This document shows, piece after piece, positions 27,101 through 39,240 of a stretch of DNA of 64,000 bases; position 1 is the first letter of the stretch; every line of letters starts with the position of its first letter. Made by a program: the position numbers and the translations under genes. Location of the stretch: NCBI GenBank assembly GCA_016758965.1, contig JAEPRB010000015.1:1-64000 (forward strand). The letters are read 5' to 3'. This DNA comes from Circinella minor (lineage: Eukaryota > Mucoromycota > Mucoromycetes > Mucorales > Lichtheimiaceae). The notes beneath the pieces are model-generated. The model had not been told where the DNA came from. It saw nothing but the letters and a program-made list of their open reading frames with translations, and made no database searches.

Positions 27101-27445
27101 AACTGTTGCACCTGCTTTCTCAATGAGACAAGTTACAATGTTTAAATAACCTCTAGATGCAGCAAAATGCAATGGACGTAATCCTGTTCCTGATTGGGAT
27201 TGGTCTGGATCTACTTGTATAGTATTATTTTCTATTCGTTCTCGTAAACCAAGTAGATTACCAGTAGCTGCAAGTGTTGTCAAATCCGATTCCAGATTGT
27301 TGCTACGGTCATTACTGTTTACATGACGAATACTACTAGGATTACTACTGGAAGTACTATCGCTAGCTGATAGTTGTTCTGTCATGCTGTTATTGGTAGT
27401 TATGGTAGTAATGACATTGGAAGATAGAAGACATTCTGTACTCAT
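24137..27445 (-). CDS. Ankyrin - DysF - FYVE - C2HC - RING multidomain protein
   Basis: Predicted 772-aa membrane-associated E3 ubiquitin ligase candidate. Eight in-phase exons: 27445-27077, 26880-26670, 26514-26317, 26193-25636, 25484-25097, 24928-24507, 24407-24336, 24237-24137 (2319 nt). Ankyrin repeats at about 50-250: RPLHFAASRGYLNIVTCLIEK, TALLKAAYAGHMSIVEYLV, SVLHNACSSGHLFMVRFLV, NTPLINAASKGDIAVVEYLL. DysF-type segment at about 270-395: start HENQR, then WFWLTDWTIDY, DGWQYSKGF, VRRRRWMR. FYVE domain at about 555-650: CRRCGRWF, RRHHCRRCG, RVCDGC; it should bind PI3P on endosomes. C2HC finger CPVCGKDL...HVQTC near 670. C-terminal RING CVICLEEF...CFCTFHHVCI...CPLH, whose last ligand is His. 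FYVE-C2HC-RING proteins are known in fungi. I do not know of one fused to ankyrin plus DysF. Confidence 0.85.
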
Positions 27446-27888
27446 TTTTTTTTTTTTTTTTGGTAATTGTGAATCGAGAAAATTATAAAAAAAGAAAACA
27501 GAGTATTATATTGTTTATATATGTATAATAAATATGTCTTTATGAGAAATAAGTAAGTATATAAAAAAAAAGAGAATAAGTAAGAGTTCTGGAGTTGTTG
27601 ACTGAGGGGTAAGTGAGCAAAAGAAATAAAATGCGTGGACAATCGGGCGGACCTCAAGTTTCCTAATATATTACCGCATAAAGTAGTATGTTATTCCTTG
27701 AAGAAAGGGAATGACCGACATAGAGAGTAAAGGCAGTAAAAATAAATGTGGTCAGTGTATTGTGTTATTTAGGGAAGAAGTAAATGGAAAAAAAAATAAG
27801 AAAGAAAGGGGAAAAAAGTATAGATTTGTGTGTGTGTAAACATACTTAAAACATGTAATATATAAGAAAATGATAAGTTAATTATAAA
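27446..27888. other. Short intergenic region
   Basis: Promoter side of the ankyrin-FYVE-RING gene and 3' end of YKT6. Purine-rich on the plus strand. Nothing else seen. Confidence 0.6.
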
Positions 27889-29026
27889 CTACATTACTAC
27901 ACAACAAGAATTGGTTTTCTTTGCAGTTTTATAAAACATTTTAGATTGGCTTGATAATGCTTCGGATCTATCTACCAACGAGTCCAACTAAAAATAATAG
28001 CCAAAGTTATTTCAACTTGCATAATAATATATAACTTTTTTTTTAACAATTTTTTTCTTCCTTACCTTCTCACCACGTTGAAGTACCGATTCAATCGTTT
28101 TGTGCTATATAATATACATATTATATAATTAGTTTTGTCAATCGATCATGGTCCTTTCCTCTTTTACTTTTAATAATATTTTAATATCGACGTAAAACAA
28201 TAACTTGCTCCATCCCTCCACTTCTCCTTTCATCTAATGTATAATAATTTTACCAAAATAGCCGTGGTTTCATCCAATTCATTTTGAACACGCATAATAG
28301 TATCAGCTTGCTTTGGATCTTGATATTTAAGCAAATAATCATTAAGTTCAGGATAATTGAGTGGTGGGTTATTCCATTTATCACGTGGAAATTTAACCAA
28401 AAACTCATCCAAAATCTTGTTTAACAACGAAAATGCCACTCTTGATGGATATTCTTTATCACTAATAATTATACCCCAGATATCTTGAGGATGACCATAT
28501 ACATGTGCCACATTATCTATAACATTTCCAATACAAATAAAAAAAATGATTACTCGTTCAAAATATTCATTTCTTTGAAATCTTTCCACCTCTCATTACT
28601 ATCCCCTTTATCCTCCTTTGTAAAATCCCCTTTTCTTTTTCTCTTCCCATAAAAGAACGATTTATGCTCCATACTTTCACTTTCGACACTTTGTCTTTGA
28701 CCAATAGGTGTACGTTCAGCAATAGTGGTTGAGGAAAAGTTCATAAATTCTTGAACACTATATATATATATATTATTTTATATATAAATATTAATTAACC
28801 ATATTCATAATTAAATATAAATATATTTACATTTATCTTTTTTTCTCGAGTTGGGAATAAAGAAAACCACGTAATCTCTCTTTCTGCGCCATCTATTTGT
28901 CTCTAAGTGTATATATCTTTACCTGCCACGTTGGAAATAACCAAAACTAGACAAATCAAATTGAGAAGCAATAATTTGTGCTTTATCTTGTACTTTGGAC
29001 AAAATTAAGATTGAATACAACTTCAT
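27889..29026 (-). CDS. YKT6: YKT6 synaptobrevin homolog (longin v-SNARE)
   Basis: Predicted 195-aa R-SNARE acting in ER-Golgi, endosomal and vacuolar fusion. Five exons in phase: 29026-28923, 28757-28675, 28516-28254, 28104-28066, 27987-27889. The longin domain starts [11 protein letters not shown]. Next come [35 protein letters not shown] and [24 protein letters not shown]. The SNARE helix has the central Arg in [24 protein letters not shown]. The tail ends CCVVM, the CCaaX form that is palmitoylated and farnesylated in YKT6, so no transmembrane helix is needed. I placed intron 2 at GAAA|GTATGG because that spacing matches other YKT6 proteins exactly. Read-through would add a Lys-rich insert of about 40 codons. 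Confidence 0.95.
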
Positions 29027-31128
29027 CGTTTAGCTAGTTAGATTTATATAATAAGTAAAAAAAAAAAAAAAAAAAAAAAGTAATAATCCTAAAAAAGAAA
29101 CTCGAAGAAAAAAGCGATCGACGACTTTAACTACTCCGATTTTTAGTGTAAAATTGCGTTGCTCTGGGATACGACTTTCGGTAAAATGATTTTTGCGTTA
29201 GACGTTTTGCACTTTTGAATCAAAATATTTGTATATATATTATATATCCACATTTATATTCGAGACAAATATCAAAAAATGACTTTGTATGTTTGCTTCA
29301 ACCATTAACACCATCTCTCCTATAAACAAGTGCTCAGAAAATGCACCAAATGATTAATGGTTTCGCAAAGCACCAAAAACTATTTTTGAAAGACTTTTTC
29401 TATTTTTTTTTTACTATTATCTGCTCCTCTATGTACACTGTCAATATGACGAAGCAAGAATCTAAACCGTTAGCTAAATTTGATAATAAAGCGTTACAGA
29501 AACGAAGTTGTTGTGTTGATCACAAAAATAATAAATAACATATGCATATTGGTTAGAAAGACAGTTGGTCCCTGCGTTCGATGTCATCACGGTTTAAATT
29601 GAACATCCTGTTGCTTTTTCAACCACAGTTATTACATTTGTCAAGTTAGTTTTCTCTTTTTCTTATTTTGTAATGCATTTTAACTACCTAACAATATTAC
29701 GTAATAACAATTATCATGCTGTAAAAAAAGTACATTACATAGGCGCAATTACCTCCTACCAAAAAAGGCCCCTTGTAAGCTGACAACAGACTTGTTGTAA
29801 AATGACAGTGAACTAATTTTTCTATATCTATAAAGTCGTAACTTTCCAAAAGGTCAAAATAAATCCAAATTCATTCGATTCACTTGATATGATAAAACAA
29901 CATACGAACATCAATTAAAGGACATTGATAGGCTGACTATAGTTATTCAAGGAGGGTTGGTTGATGTAGTTAATGCAAGCAATGAAGTTAAAATATTGAT
30001 ATTCAATCATGTTGATCTGTATATTGGTTATTTATCAGAAAATGGCAATGTGCATCATTTAAAAAATTGAGATGTTTGGTCTACGTAGTGTCGAATTTTA
30101 TTTAAAACGTGGATTGAACTCGTGATAAGCACAGTTTATTTAATTAATTGTAACCATTAAAATCATGTACCAAAAAAATATTATCATTAATATTATTATA
30201 GATACTAATAATAGTAACCATGTTTTGCTTGTTTATTTATACATGCGTAGACACCTTAAATACTTAAAATTTATTAGAATATATTCTCAAAATGAGCAAG
30301 CACTTTATATGTATGACGTGAAGATTATTATTCCACAACTAAACAAACAAAGCAATTAATATCAGTATCAATAAGGAGAATAAAACTGTTATGATACTAC
30401 AAGTATAAATAAAGTCAAACGGCCACCAATTTCTCATCGAGTTATCATCTTCTTTTTATAAACATTATACATTACGGGAAGCATTAAAAAACTCATATAC
30501 TCTTCTTCTATTGTCTTATATAGTACTAGGCCTTCTGCTTTTACCAGCCTCATGTTCATAGCAATTACTATATATTCACTATCATTATATTAGTATTAGG
30601 ATATATATTACATATATGGTACATAGAAATTGGATTGCTTAGTTATTAAAAATACTAGTTATTTATACGTATACTATTTTCAGGAGAAATAAACGTTACA
30701 AAATGGGTAGAAAAAGCACAGTTTATATAATTGTAAATAACCATTGAGATTGCTTACCATTAATAACCATTGTAGTATATAGCTAATGTTAACATAATTT
30801 TACATAAACTATTTCTGATACATAACTTTTTTTTTCTTTTGTTATAATATCATAATACGAAGAAATAATTAGGAAAAAACTCGTAATACTTCCTAAAATG
30901 GCTTTACTCATGACACTTGATTTAATAATAGCAGCACAGTGATAAAATAATATTTATACTCAATGGAATAAGGTGGATTATATAGCATTATGAATTCAAT
31001 GTTACTTAAATGGAATTTTATGCAAAAGAAAGATTATATAACCACTAATATATGGATCACTATTCAGTACCAAGTAAGTGATGATTACAGTACATGAATA
31101 TTTCTATTTTATTATGTGTTTGTTATTA
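29027..31128. other. Gene-poor spacer
   Basis: No supported gene over 2.1 kb. It includes a run of 23 A at 29057-29079 just upstream of YKT6. A 61-codon start-less open stretch at 29886-30070 is described in findings. Confidence 0.55.
29057..29079. repeat. Poly-A run, 23 nt
   Basis: Uninterrupted A run just upstream of the YKT6 start (a T-run on the coding strand), within its presumed promoter or leader. Confidence 0.9.
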
Positions 31129-32742
31129 TTATAATTTTGGATTGTTGTTATTATATCTAGCTAATAATTCTGGATCCATTTTTTTCTTCCAGCAATGAGT
31201 TTCAGTATTATCTATTGTTGCTAATGATGATGCTTGCTGGAGGATGCTGTTCATATATTCACGAACTGTTTCCCGCGTCCCATGGAAAGCATCGGCAGTT
31301 TTATGCGCTGCAACCACTGCTTCTTGACCTCGCGGTATCGTCTCCTTATAAAACATATATACTGCTTCTTCTAATGCCTTTTCTTCATCTTTCTTGTATG
31401 CACTTGCTAGCGCTGACCCCAAGAAACATGCATCTGCAATAGCATGGTTTCCACCTACAATAATTACACAATACATATCACATTATCAGTAAATAATTTA
31501 CAAAATAAGTACAGTAAAATATAATATGTACGTAGTCAACTAACCAGAGCCACAAAGTTGAATCATTGAATGAGAGCTATCTCCAATCAGCACTATGCGA
31601 TTATTAGTATTGGATGCCATTTCTTGTAGGCTTGAACAAGGCGATCGTTCCTTAAAAAGTAAGGATCCTACATTTGAATTTTGAGGTGTTTCCATCACTA
31701 ATTGTAACAATGGTCCAGAAAACCCACAACGAGTTATTCGTGCTTTGGCTATTTTAAGAAGTTTTTCTGAATCATGTTGCTGTTGTTGTTGCCGATTCTT
31801 TTTTTCCTGAGATGATTGTTGTTGTGTACTTGTGGTGAGTGAATACACGTTGTTATTTTTCTTATTATTATCTTTTTCATTGTTATCATCATCATCAGCA
31901 TCATCATCATCATCTAAATAAGACATACTCCACATCATATGATAAGGTGCTTCCTTTCGACTAAAGTTAACATCCACTAACGAAAAGAACATACAAGTTG
32001 AAGCTTCATCTTCAGTACCACTTCCTGGAGCAACAACATGCGCTGGACCATAACTCTCAACAATTTCATCTCGAAATTTCTGATCGATCCAATAGCTACT
32101 GGCCAAATTTTTCACATCACTAGTCAATGTTGTTTGTTCAAACAAGTTGGAACCAATGAGTTGACGACATACGTGTGAGTTTGTACCATCAGCGCCTACC
32201 AGTATACTACCACGTTCGGTTGTACCATCAGTAAAAGTAACTTCTACTATCACATGATCTTTCCCACTACCATCTTCTTTCTCTTTGTCTGTCATTATTA
32301 TTGTATAAGATTCAAATATCTTATTCCATACAATACAATCAGCTTCCATAATATCTTTTAATAACCAAGCACGTAATCGTGTACGATTAATTCGAAACAT
32401 GTCTGTATTGGGAGGTGGACTTAACATAAGAATCCGTTTATTAGCGTTTCCATCTACCATGGTCATTGCCCCACGTTCAGGATGATCGGAATCTACGGCT
32501 GTTTGTTTTCCAAGTGTATCATATTTTTCAGGTCCAATGGTAGCTTTTAATATGGCTAAACCGAAATCCAAACCAATTGCCCACCCTTGACTCCTTGAAG
32601 TGGGCGATAGATCACGTTCAAATACTTTATAAGGTACGCCTTGAGCTTGTAACACATTAGCTAACACAAGTCCACTAATACCGCCACCAATAATTAATAC
32701 TGGTAGTCGGTTTTTGCTATTGTTGTTATTGCCAAAATCCAT
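31129..32742 (-). CDS. FAD-dependent monooxygenase (PHBH-type)
   Basis: Predicted 507-aa flavoprotein hydroxylase using FAD and NAD(P)H; substrate unknown. Two exons, 32742-31545 and 31454-31129, joined in phase at CGSG|GNHAIADA. The N-terminal dinucleotide fold is VLIIGGGISGLVLANVL, ending in the acidic residue of KVFERD. RINRTRLRAWLL follows the FAD ribose-binding region. SILVGADGTNSHVC is the DG motif. VLIGDSSHSM is the GD motif that binds the FAD phosphate and ribose. A low-complexity insertion, rich in Asp, Asn and Gln, lies at about residues 275-330 between the middle and C-terminal parts. It is encoded by near-perfect triplet runs and looks like an expansion in a surface loop. Not placed in a pathway; the nearest genes are unrelated. 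Confidence 0.9.
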
Positions 32743-33276
32743 GAATTTAGCGTTCTTAACAAGAAGAAAGAGTGGGAAAATGTAAGAAAAAGGGCCATCT
32801 TTTTTTTTTTTTTTTGGTAAAATGCCAACAAATACTCTAATAATAATACTCTAAAAATACCAAAAATAAACTTTCCAAAAAGAATTATGCTAAGCCTTGT
32901 CGCTGTTCTGTTGTAATCTCGTTTGGTACTACGTACACAAACAGATCAGTCTCACTCTCAGTATTTTTGTTACGGAATATAAAAATGCTTTTATGGTCCC
33001 TAATATTATTCTAGTAGCAATAATTAAACATGCTTCTATAATTAAATAGTTTAATCAAGTATAGGACATACTGCTAAATAACTCAAATAGACTATAGAAA
33101 TATTTAAGTTATTGATAAAAATATATACTTTATGCAGTGTCTTCTTCCTGCATTAAGATTAAGCCCCCGCTTTTCAATACACATTTATATATTTTTTGTG
33201 TTCCTTTTTTTTTCCTCTCTCTCTCTCTCTTCACTTTTTTTTTTTTTACTTTTGACATTTTAATGAACTTGAGCTC
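32743..33276. promoter_or_regulatory. Divergent promoter region (monooxygenase / F-box gene)
   Basis: 534 bases separate two divergently transcribed genes and must contain both promoters. A T-run lies near 32800-32815 and a CT-rich block (CTCTCTCTCTCTCTTC) at about 33216-33231, just upstream of the F-box gene. No specific operator recognised. Confidence 0.45.
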
Positions 33277-35736
33277 ATGTCCTCTTCAAGCACACGTTCC
33301 AGTCAACGATCCGCCTTGATCGTGGGTAATCAATCATTATTACAAAACAATCCTATCAACGATAATAATAGCAATGGCAATAATGATAGTAATAACACCA
33401 ATTCGAATAAAAGAAAGCTACAAAACGACCTCAGTGATAATAATGATTCAATACAAGTAACAACAATTAATAGCAACAATAACAATAGCAACAGCGACGA
33501 TAATACATTTACAATTACACTCACTACTACTGCTACCAGTAACAATAATACTAACAAGCGACAAAAGAAAAATAAGGACGGTATTAGTTCCTCCAGCATC
33601 AATGATCAAGTTCGATCTGCTCGTCATTGTGGTTTGCCACAACCTGGTTTATCTTTTGAAATATGGAAGAATATTTGTCAACATTTGCCCCCATCCCAAC
33701 TTGTAACATTGGCTCAAGTCAGTGTTGGAATGGCTTCCATCATTCGCGGTTTACCCATTTGGAAACAAATTGCTAAAGATGCTGATCTTGGAGGAACAAC
33801 AACAAAAGGCTTTCGACAAACTTTTTATGGCGTTGTAGTGTCAATAAGTGAACGCGTATGTGAACGCTGTTTTAAAAAATCCAAGCCCACTGGCTGCTAC
33901 GCGTCTCTTAAAATTTATGACACGCAAAATGGCTACCCAATCCATTTATGTTTTCCATGTCGCAAGACCTATTATACCAAGTACCCAGAATCTTATGATC
34001 CAAGTCGTGATAGTGCTGTCCAACGTCCTGCGTATTATTTGAAGCTTGCAACTCAATATGGAGGACGTGTTGGATATGAAGAAGTCTTGCGTAAACGTCG
34101 AGAGATAAGCAAAACGCGTAATATGAATGAAAAATCGCGACGTGATCAACGACAGAATGCACTCGTTGAAAAATTAGAAGAGCATGAAATCTGGTATGAT
34201 AAAACAAGTGACCCTTTTACAAATTATGTCGTGGATGGTAAGCCCGACCTCGAAACAACATTGTATGTACTGACTGAAGTTGCTGCTACGCGCCATGAAC
34301 GTCAAGCAAGAACTGATTTGGTCAAAGAACGCCTTGCACGTATGAATTTGGAAGATCATTATTTGTTTGGGTTGGAGGCAGTTCAATTTGTGAAGTCAGG
34401 AGTTCCCCCATTAGATGAATTAATGGAAATGATCAAGGCTCATGCACAAGTAAAGCAAATCCGCAAGGGACGTCGTCGAGTACTGATGGATCGATTACAA
34501 GCATTAGTTCAATTGAATGAAGCAGATGTCAATAGTTACATTGAGTCCAAAGAATGTCAAGGGTATTGGTTATATGGTCGACAAAATTTGGATGAAATCA
34601 TTCGACGCATCGCTCAACGAGTTGATGAACAAAAAATAGCAAAAGAAAGTCGAGAATCACGCCGTCAAAAGATCATGAATTTGTTGCATGATCGTAGAGA
34701 AGAGTTGGAAAATGTTTCTTGGTATTTGAATGAAGAACGATTGAGTGAGTATGCAGTTTATCAATGGATGGATATCAATGGAATTATTCGCAAAATTAAA
34801 TATGATGCTGGTCAAGAGGAACGAGAAACAAGACGACGACAAGAGTTGGAGCAGCGATTACGCGGCTGTGGACTTGACTTTGATAAAAACAAGTCTGATT
34901 ATTTGGAATATATCTCACGAGGACGTGGATCAGTGGATGAGATTGTTGCATCATCGGTCGAATGGGATTGGGTATTACGAGAAACCAAAGAGGGTTTCAA
35001 CAACCATTATAAAATGAACCAAAATAATCGTATCGACTGTGTAGCACGAGCTCTCGCCGAATATATCTCCAACCGATTAATGAATTTAGAATTGGGATCA
35101 CCACGTAATGAACCGTGTACCTTGTCACGTCCTCCCAGTTCTCTTTGGAATCAAATTGATCGCATTACACCAGAAGAATGGAGAAAACATGCCAAGAAAT
35201 GCATGGTGGACGGATTACTCTTAAATGATGATGCAACAGAAACTATTTTACACGGTATCCTTTCAAATCAATATGCAGCTATAATTACAAATCAGATGCT
35301 CAGTACTGCTATGAATCGTGGAGCAGCATTTATTGCTTCCAATACTGCAACATCTCATATACCGCTCAATAATAATCATTCATTTGTACCTGTATCATCG
35401 TCTTCTACAACAACAACAACAACAACAGCAGTAACACAAGTTGCAGGTAATGATATTTTCATCAATGTATGATACTAGTTCTCCAGTGGTTATTGGTTTG
35501 GATTCTTCATCAATACTCTCGATATTATCTGATTTTACACAATCGACTAACAATATTTTTTATTATTGGGATCTGAAATCTGGTCTCCTTCAAATTCAGA
35601 ATTGAATTCTTCACCTGCTATACCATTATTTAGTGTTGCTTTACGTGATATGCTTGGTGGCGAAGAAAACTTCGATAACTTTTTAGAAGGAAGTCGCGCA
35701 GAAATTATTCGACTAGTTCGAACTAAGCTTCTTTAA
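33277..35736 (+). CDS. F-box-like protein with Cys cluster, two exons
   Basis: Predicted 768 aa; probably a substrate adaptor for an SCF ubiquitin ligase. Exon 1 is 33277-35446 and exon 2 is 35600-35736. The GCAG|GTAATG donor and ATTCAG acceptor agree in phase, and a branch-like CGACTAAC lies at about 35546. The first 110 residues are Asn/Ser/Thr low complexity. An F-box-like helix set follows: LSFEIWKNICQHLPPSQLVTL...LPIWKQIA. Then comes a Cys pair region (CERCFKK...CFPCRK) that may bind zinc. The remainder is a long charged helical region rich in Arg/Glu with repeated Trp/Tyr motifs. Without splicing, the frame stops at 35472 (731 aa) and loses the tail LFSVALRDMLGG...RLVRTKLL. The F-box call is moderate; the exact family is unknown. 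Confidence 0.75.
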
Positions 35737-36806
35737 AACAAAAACAAAAGAAAAAGAAAACTGACAATAGTTTAAAAAGAGGTAATTAATCTATACCAGT
35801 AAGCAAATCAATTAAATTAATGTCTTTTTCTACTAATAAAAAAATGTCTTGTTATTTTCACCAAGGAAAAAAATAAATAAAATTGGATTACTGATAACCT
35901 TTTTTTCCAAGTTACTGTATTGAATTCTCATTCAGACTTTTTTTTTAATATTAGCAAGCTATTATTTCTATCTCGTTTTCTTCGTTTGTCCTTTTTCATC
36001 AGTTATATTAAAATAAAATAAAACTGTGATTTGCTTTCCTATACTAAAAAATAACTTTCTATCTTATTTATTGAAATGAAGTGTTTATTACAATTAGACT
36101 ATAGGAAAAGTCTACATAGGATTGATTGTTCAATATATTTCACTGTAGCGAATTCATATACTGTATATGTAGTGATAACAATAATAATAAATTTCTATTG
36201 GAACCATGACTCAATTCTGTTCAGTCCCCTCCCCTCTCCAAATAAAACAAAATAACTTCAGTCAATAACAAACTATATAGTCTCGCTACATACTTTTTTT
36301 TTGTAAATATTGACCATTACTCTCAAAAAATTCAAAATTTAGACGAGATATAAAAGTATTGGTTACGTTCTATCCAGCAAGAAAGTGTCAATTATATGTA
36401 TATTAATATGTTTTTTAAGAGTTATCTTATCCAAAAACTAGTGTGTAGCCTTCTCAGGTACATCGCTTAAGTACACACACTCTATTAATAACTTTCATGT
36501 AAAGACGAGTATTAGAGTGCTAACATGTGTATGAAAAATGCGTTCGTAGTAACACCCATGCATTATATTGCTGCTATTTATATCCTACTTCCATCATGGT
36601 AATTAAATGTCTTTTTTTTTTTCTTTTGGCGTCCGTTACAAAATAGTTAAGACGTCTCTATACATAAAGGTTTTAAATAATATTTAGTTAATCTATTCAT
36701 ATTAAATGTAACCGCTTTTTTACAATACATGAAATATGTATAATTTTTATTACTGCAGTATACTTAGAGAGTTGCTAATTGAGCATATGAGACGAAATAC
36801 GGTTGG
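35737..36806. other. Intergenic spacer
   Basis: 3' region of the F-box gene and AT-rich DNA up to the left end of the decayed piggyBac-like element. No gene seen. Confidence 0.6.
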
Positions 36807-39240
36807 GGACTCTGAGTGAGTCCTTTTAGGGACTCAACCCCGATCTATTGGTACCCTAATAAATTAATGCATGTCTTTTTTATTCTTTATAATAAACATG
36901 AATAAAACCTGTTTTATTTTGAAAACAACAGCAATAGTAAAATAAAATTGGTGGTGGCTGAGAGCATTTTCACATTGAACCTGTACCCAATTTTAAAAGA
37001 ATAATCAAAAAAAAAAAATTCTCGTTTTCTTTTGTGTGGAATCATCTACTCAAAAATAATATTTCAAAACACTACTGACGGCGTAAACTGGCTTTTCAGT
37101 ACTTGTGACAATAGCCGAAATTGATCTCCAAAATACTACGTATGCTGATGCGACTATTACTGGTACAGCACACTACGATGAAAAGGAAAGAAAAATGTGG
37201 AGTGTAAAGCCGAACAAAGTTCCGAGTATTCCTTTTGAAATTTCGGCAATTGCTATTGAATACCCGGATAAACGACCCACTAAATGAAGTTGTCTAATGT
37301 CTACCACTAATCATTCTTCGAGAGGGACTAGTAGACACGTGACATCAACAGCAAAGCGAATAGACCTGAAAAAAATATATAAGTTTCGCCAGATTACGTA
37401 TATAATACAAGTAATCAAAGACGAGTATAATGAATATAATATCAAGAAATATGAGTATGACGTAGATAGTTTTGATTCAGATTTATGACCTGACAAAGAA
37501 GATTCAAACAGTTAGCTACAGTGATAAAATAAACCTCTCAAATCTTTTCAACATACTTCAACTTCTGTTCCATCAAATACAGTATTGTTTGTTAGAAGAT
37601 GATCCATGAAGCAAAGGAGAAAGAATAGTTGATGTTTTGTCATGGTAGTGATATATCATATGACTGATAATTTTTTATGGTTTTTTTGTTTCTTGAAAAA
37701 CACATTCGAGATGTTGTTTTTAATGTTATAAACTTATACAGGCGTTCTCGACCAAATAAATCTAATGATAACGCATAGTGAAATTTGACAGTGATAGCAT
37801 TATGGATGATTATAACTGGTGCACGTCTATATGATATACATGCAGAAATATTTGATATAATAGAGATTTTCCATTTGTCTTAATCATAAATGTTTCTCAC
37901 CATATGTCGATGAACCATTTTAACGAAATAACCAGTTGTTGTTTGTTAAGGCACGCAGATATCACAGCGTACGTTTTCATAAATGTAAAATTTTTAAAAA
38001 TATATATATATATAAATTTCCGCCGTAATCATGATCTATTATATCAAGTGAGAAGTTATAGGAATATATATAATGATAACTGTTCAAATAACTTTATTTC
38101 TGGAAGGTACTTGTTGTGTGTAGATGGATCAATGAATCAGTAGTGGCTCAGCCATGACATACGTAAGAAAAAATCCTGGTAAACCTTATCCTGTTCTTAG
38201 TCAAAAATATAATATTGTTCCAGACACGACAGTATGTTGCATTGCGTATCATACAAATTAAAAAGAAAATTGGACGATCAACACCAACAATTCTGGTCGT
38301 ACAATTATTGCAGACTTTTCGTATAGCTTACCACAGCCATGGTATTTGATATAGAAAATTACTATAGACTGTTTTTCGATGATGTAAGTTAAGAAAATAT
38401 TACACTATCCAAGAGGAATGCCGAAGCCTGATATTCTGCAACAGCTTCCCGAGGAGTTTAGTAGATTTAGAACTATATATTCCTAAAACGTAGCGTGTTT
38501 GCTACAGCACTGTGTGCCTTCAAGTCGAAGCTCGTAATTGCCAATTGTTTAGTGATAAATACTCGTCGTATTGAATCTGAGAAGATTGTGCGTAGGCTTA
38601 AATATATAAATTTCAAAACCGTATTCAAACCAACCAAGTGTAAATGTTCAAAACAGAAATGAATGGTATGATTTATTTCTAGAAACTTCACAGATTACTA
38701 CCATGAAAATCAGTAATTCAGCACTATATATATATAGGTATTGTTGATACTGCTACGTAACAACAAACAGTGCAACTTGCTTAACTTCCATGACGTGATG
38801 AAGATATCCTCCGGGGAAACGGGGTATCGGCCATTTTTTTCTTTCAATAGCAAAGGCCGAGAAAAATTAAAAAATGGAGTTGGCAATAGGAAAAAGAAAT
38901 ATTTACATTGTAATTGATGACGTACAACTAAACACTGCAAGTGTGACGAGAGCAAAGTGTTTTATAGTGAGCATCTTATTTTACCAATCTAAACAAACAA
39001 TAATAATGTTAGTCTTAATGGATCATGTAAAGAAGTCCATTCGAGGACTTCAAAAACCGTTTGATTACCACGTAACTGGGCATTCCCCGAAAGCACAAAG
39101 TAGCATTATGATATCTTTCCGAAGTATTTTCTAAAGTTTCATCATTATCTTATCTCTCTTTTTATGAAAAAACAGAAGCCAACATCGTTTGAATAGTTGT
39201 TTTATTTTATTTTTAAAGTCCCTAAAGGAACTCCAGTCGG
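36807..39240 (+). mobile_element. Decayed piggyBac-like DNA transposon
   Basis: About 2.4 kb, bounded by imperfect inverted termini. The left end (36807-36835) contains GAGTCCTTTTAGGGACT. The right end (39217-39240), read on the minus strand, contains GAGTTCCTTTAGGGACT. Between them lies a plus-strand transposase relic with the DDE_Tnp_1_7 (piggyBac) signature. Piggybac elements are about 2.4 kb, which agrees. I could not find a clear TTAA duplication at the ends, so the exact boundaries are uncertain. The left terminus also folds on itself, because GGACTC and GAGTCC alternate three times. Confidence 0.6.
37895..38490 (+). pseudogene. PiggyBac-type transposase relic
   Basis: Readable in pieces across shifted frames and in-frame stops: MNHFNEI near 37910, then a segment ending GRYLLCVDGSMNQ at about 38104-38142. 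Next come NPGKPYPVLSQKYNI...TVCCIAYH at about 38173-38257, SGRTIIADF near 38290-38320, and YPRGMPKPDIL...LPEEF near 38405-38455. The order CVDxSM, KPxP, CCI, GRTxIADS, PRGMP is that of the catalytic core of piggyBac-derived transposases common in Mucoromycota genomes. CVDGSM covers the first catalytic Asp region and IADF the second. Stops and at least three frame changes show it is dead. Weaker open stretches at 37105-37287 and 37297-37488 may be its N-terminal part. Confidence 0.65.

Noticed and set aside
30061..30135. Possible tRNA B-box (GAGTTCAATCC on the minus strand)
   Set aside because: No matching A-box, anticodon arm or acceptor stem could be built around it.
36801..36840. Hairpin with GGACTC/GAGTCC read as a possible tRNA or terminator
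   Set aside because: It fits better as a self-complementary terminus of the piggyBac-like element, since a similar sequence is inverted 2.4 kb away.
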